A program made the position numbers and the translations under genes. Below are positions 63,060 through 64,000 of a DNA stretch of 64,000 nucleotides, piece after piece (the first letter of the stretch is position 1; every line of letters starts with the position of its first letter). Origin of the DNA: Opisthorchis felineus (lineage: Eukaryota > Platyhelminthes > Trematoda > Opisthorchiida > Opisthorchiidae); NCBI GenBank assembly GCA_004794785.1, contig SJOL01003912.1, positions 183,419-247,418 of the forward strand, in the 5' to 3' direction. Below the pieces are notes generated by a model. That model was not told the origin of the DNA and did no database searches. It was given only the letters and a program-made list of their open reading frames with translations.

Positions 63060-63300
63060 TGTAATCACAGCGTGGATATCCAGATCAGCAGCTCTGGACA
63101 AGCTGCCCCATTGTAGACTTTGTCTTTCATCAACAGCCTAATCTCACATTGATTCGAATGATGTCTAAGTGAGGGGAAAACAAAGTGCTCTTTGTTAATC
63201 CCGGAGTGCTTTTCGTCGGCAATGCTGCCACAAGATTTAGTGCAGCAACCTCGATAGGTAAACCCATCCGCTATTTCTAATGTTGCCGTGACCATCTACC
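63060..63300 (-). mobile_element. RTE-like RT fragment, highly diverged
   Basis: The minus frame encodes LEIADGFTYRGCCTKSCGS, IADEKHSGINKEHFVFPSLR and KDKVYNGAACPELLIW. These line up by eye with the conserved block FTYLG..IS-D-S..DE..-RI-KA--AF-NLRHLW...KG-VY-A-VR--LLY present in the copy at 52.5-52.7 kb. Only this block is recognisable. Family B or a third family is possible. Confidence 0.7.
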
Positions 63301-63480
63301 TCGTCGTTCTTCAGTTCTAGGATCATGTCTAAACTATCTGAATACATAAGCGGTTAAGACAGCCAATCCTGGTACGATCTAACTGTTTCAGATTGTGATG
63401 ATGACCTAACTGGAGACCGTAAGTTTACTCCGTTTTGCTGACCCTCAAACGAATATCCTTCAACTCACACACAAGTACTA

Positions 63481-63780
63481 CTAATAATAATGTTTATGCC
63501 CAAATGGTGGGTGACATGCCGTCAGGCATGATCATAATGTTACAGTCAGAATAAAAAATGACTGGCGGGGTTTGTGGGTACTGGGATTGCTCGGAAAGAG
63601 GACAGTGTCGTAAACAGCGGGCACTAGTAATAATACTAGTAACTTGTAGGGAGCATGCTGACTGAGGCATGATCGGTTCGCTACAACCTGAAAGCGGTGG
63701 GTAACAACACAACAGGCATGCTTATTACGTGAAAAGTCATCACAGTTGTGGGAACCGAAAAATAGAAGACAATGGGCATG
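63481..63780 (+). repeat. R3 dispersed repeat, copy 2 with nested partial repeats
   Basis: The first 160 bases parallel copy 1 at 61.8 kb (ATGGTGGGTGACATGCCG, TTACAGTCAGAATAAAAAAT, GTTTGTGGGTACTGGG). After CTAGTAATAATACTAGTA the sequence restarts with weaker versions of the same words: GTAGGGAGCATGCTGACTGA near 63646, then GGTGGGTAACAACACAACAG near 63695, and GTTGTGGGA...GAAGACAATGGGC near 63745. This suggests partial tandem duplication within the repeat. Confidence 0.6.
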
Positions 63781-64000
63781 AGGTACGACTAGTTCAAAGA
63801 TGAGCTCTGCTGACCTGAACTAAAACTGAAAACCGTTGCAGGCCATGAGTGACCTTGGGCGGTCGAGTAAATGGCTAGGGTTACCAAATGCAAAAACGGA
63901 GATGGGGGTTGAAGAATGCGACCTGGAGACAAATGGCAAGTTTCGTCCCAAAAATATGGTTTAAATTGAAACTGAGTAGACTCACTGGTGTCACTGTTGT

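Overview
The window reads as a stretch of a large, repeat-rich animal nuclear genome. Coding sequence comes in separate exons with GT-AG borders, and there are degenerate RTE-like non-LTR retrotransposons with endonuclease and reverse transcriptase domains, a tRNA-derived SINE family and long moderately AT-rich non-coding tracts. The retroelement protein motifs resemble those I associate with parasitic flatworms (trematodes or tapeworms). That assignment is an inference from memory; nothing in the window fixes the species. I see no bacterial operons, rRNA, functional tRNA or CRISPR array.

Left part (about 1.4-14.8 kb, possibly to 23.7 kb), minus strand: the best host gene. Four candidate exons (14842-13774, 11341-11260, 6008-5563, 2608-1371) each have consensus borders, and their phases agree at every junction. 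Together they leave one open frame of about 945 codons. The protein is low in complexity, rich in Ser, Gln, Thr and Pro, with Gly, Gln, Ala and His runs in the last exon. I do not recognise it. A further exon candidate at 23656-23496 could be upstream in the same gene. One at about 5510-5299 conflicts in phase. Neither end of the gene is seen.

Middle (about 15-57 kb): no convincing host genes. It holds decayed mobile elements: a 5'-truncated RTE-like copy (about 18.1-18.6 kb), an internally deleted copy keeping endonuclease and RT C-terminus (about 38.9-40.8 kb), a 5'-truncated copy of a second RTE-like family (about 52.0-53.0 kb, minus), orphan 3' tails, and three tRNA-derived SINE copies within 3.7 kb (32.9-36.6 kb) with a fourth fragment at 50.5 kb. 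A dispersed repeat (R1) recurs at about 9.9, 12.2, 17.9, 42.8 and 44.0 kb. A fold-back repeat (R2) forms a near-perfect 140 bp palindrome at 131-270 and has a partial copy at 12.1 kb.

Right part (about 58-64 kb): two small minus-strand reading frames look more protein-like than the background. One is a possible single-pass membrane protein (58564-58211), the other a possible small secreted protein (60871-60596). Beyond them lie a dispersed repeat (R3) at 61.8 and 63.5 kb and an RT fragment at 63.1 kb.

No undescribed multi-gene system is evident. The most useful leads are the unrecognised four-exon gene, the two small reading frames, the fold-back element and the internally deleted retrotransposon. 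All comparisons were made by eye; no alignment or database search was run.
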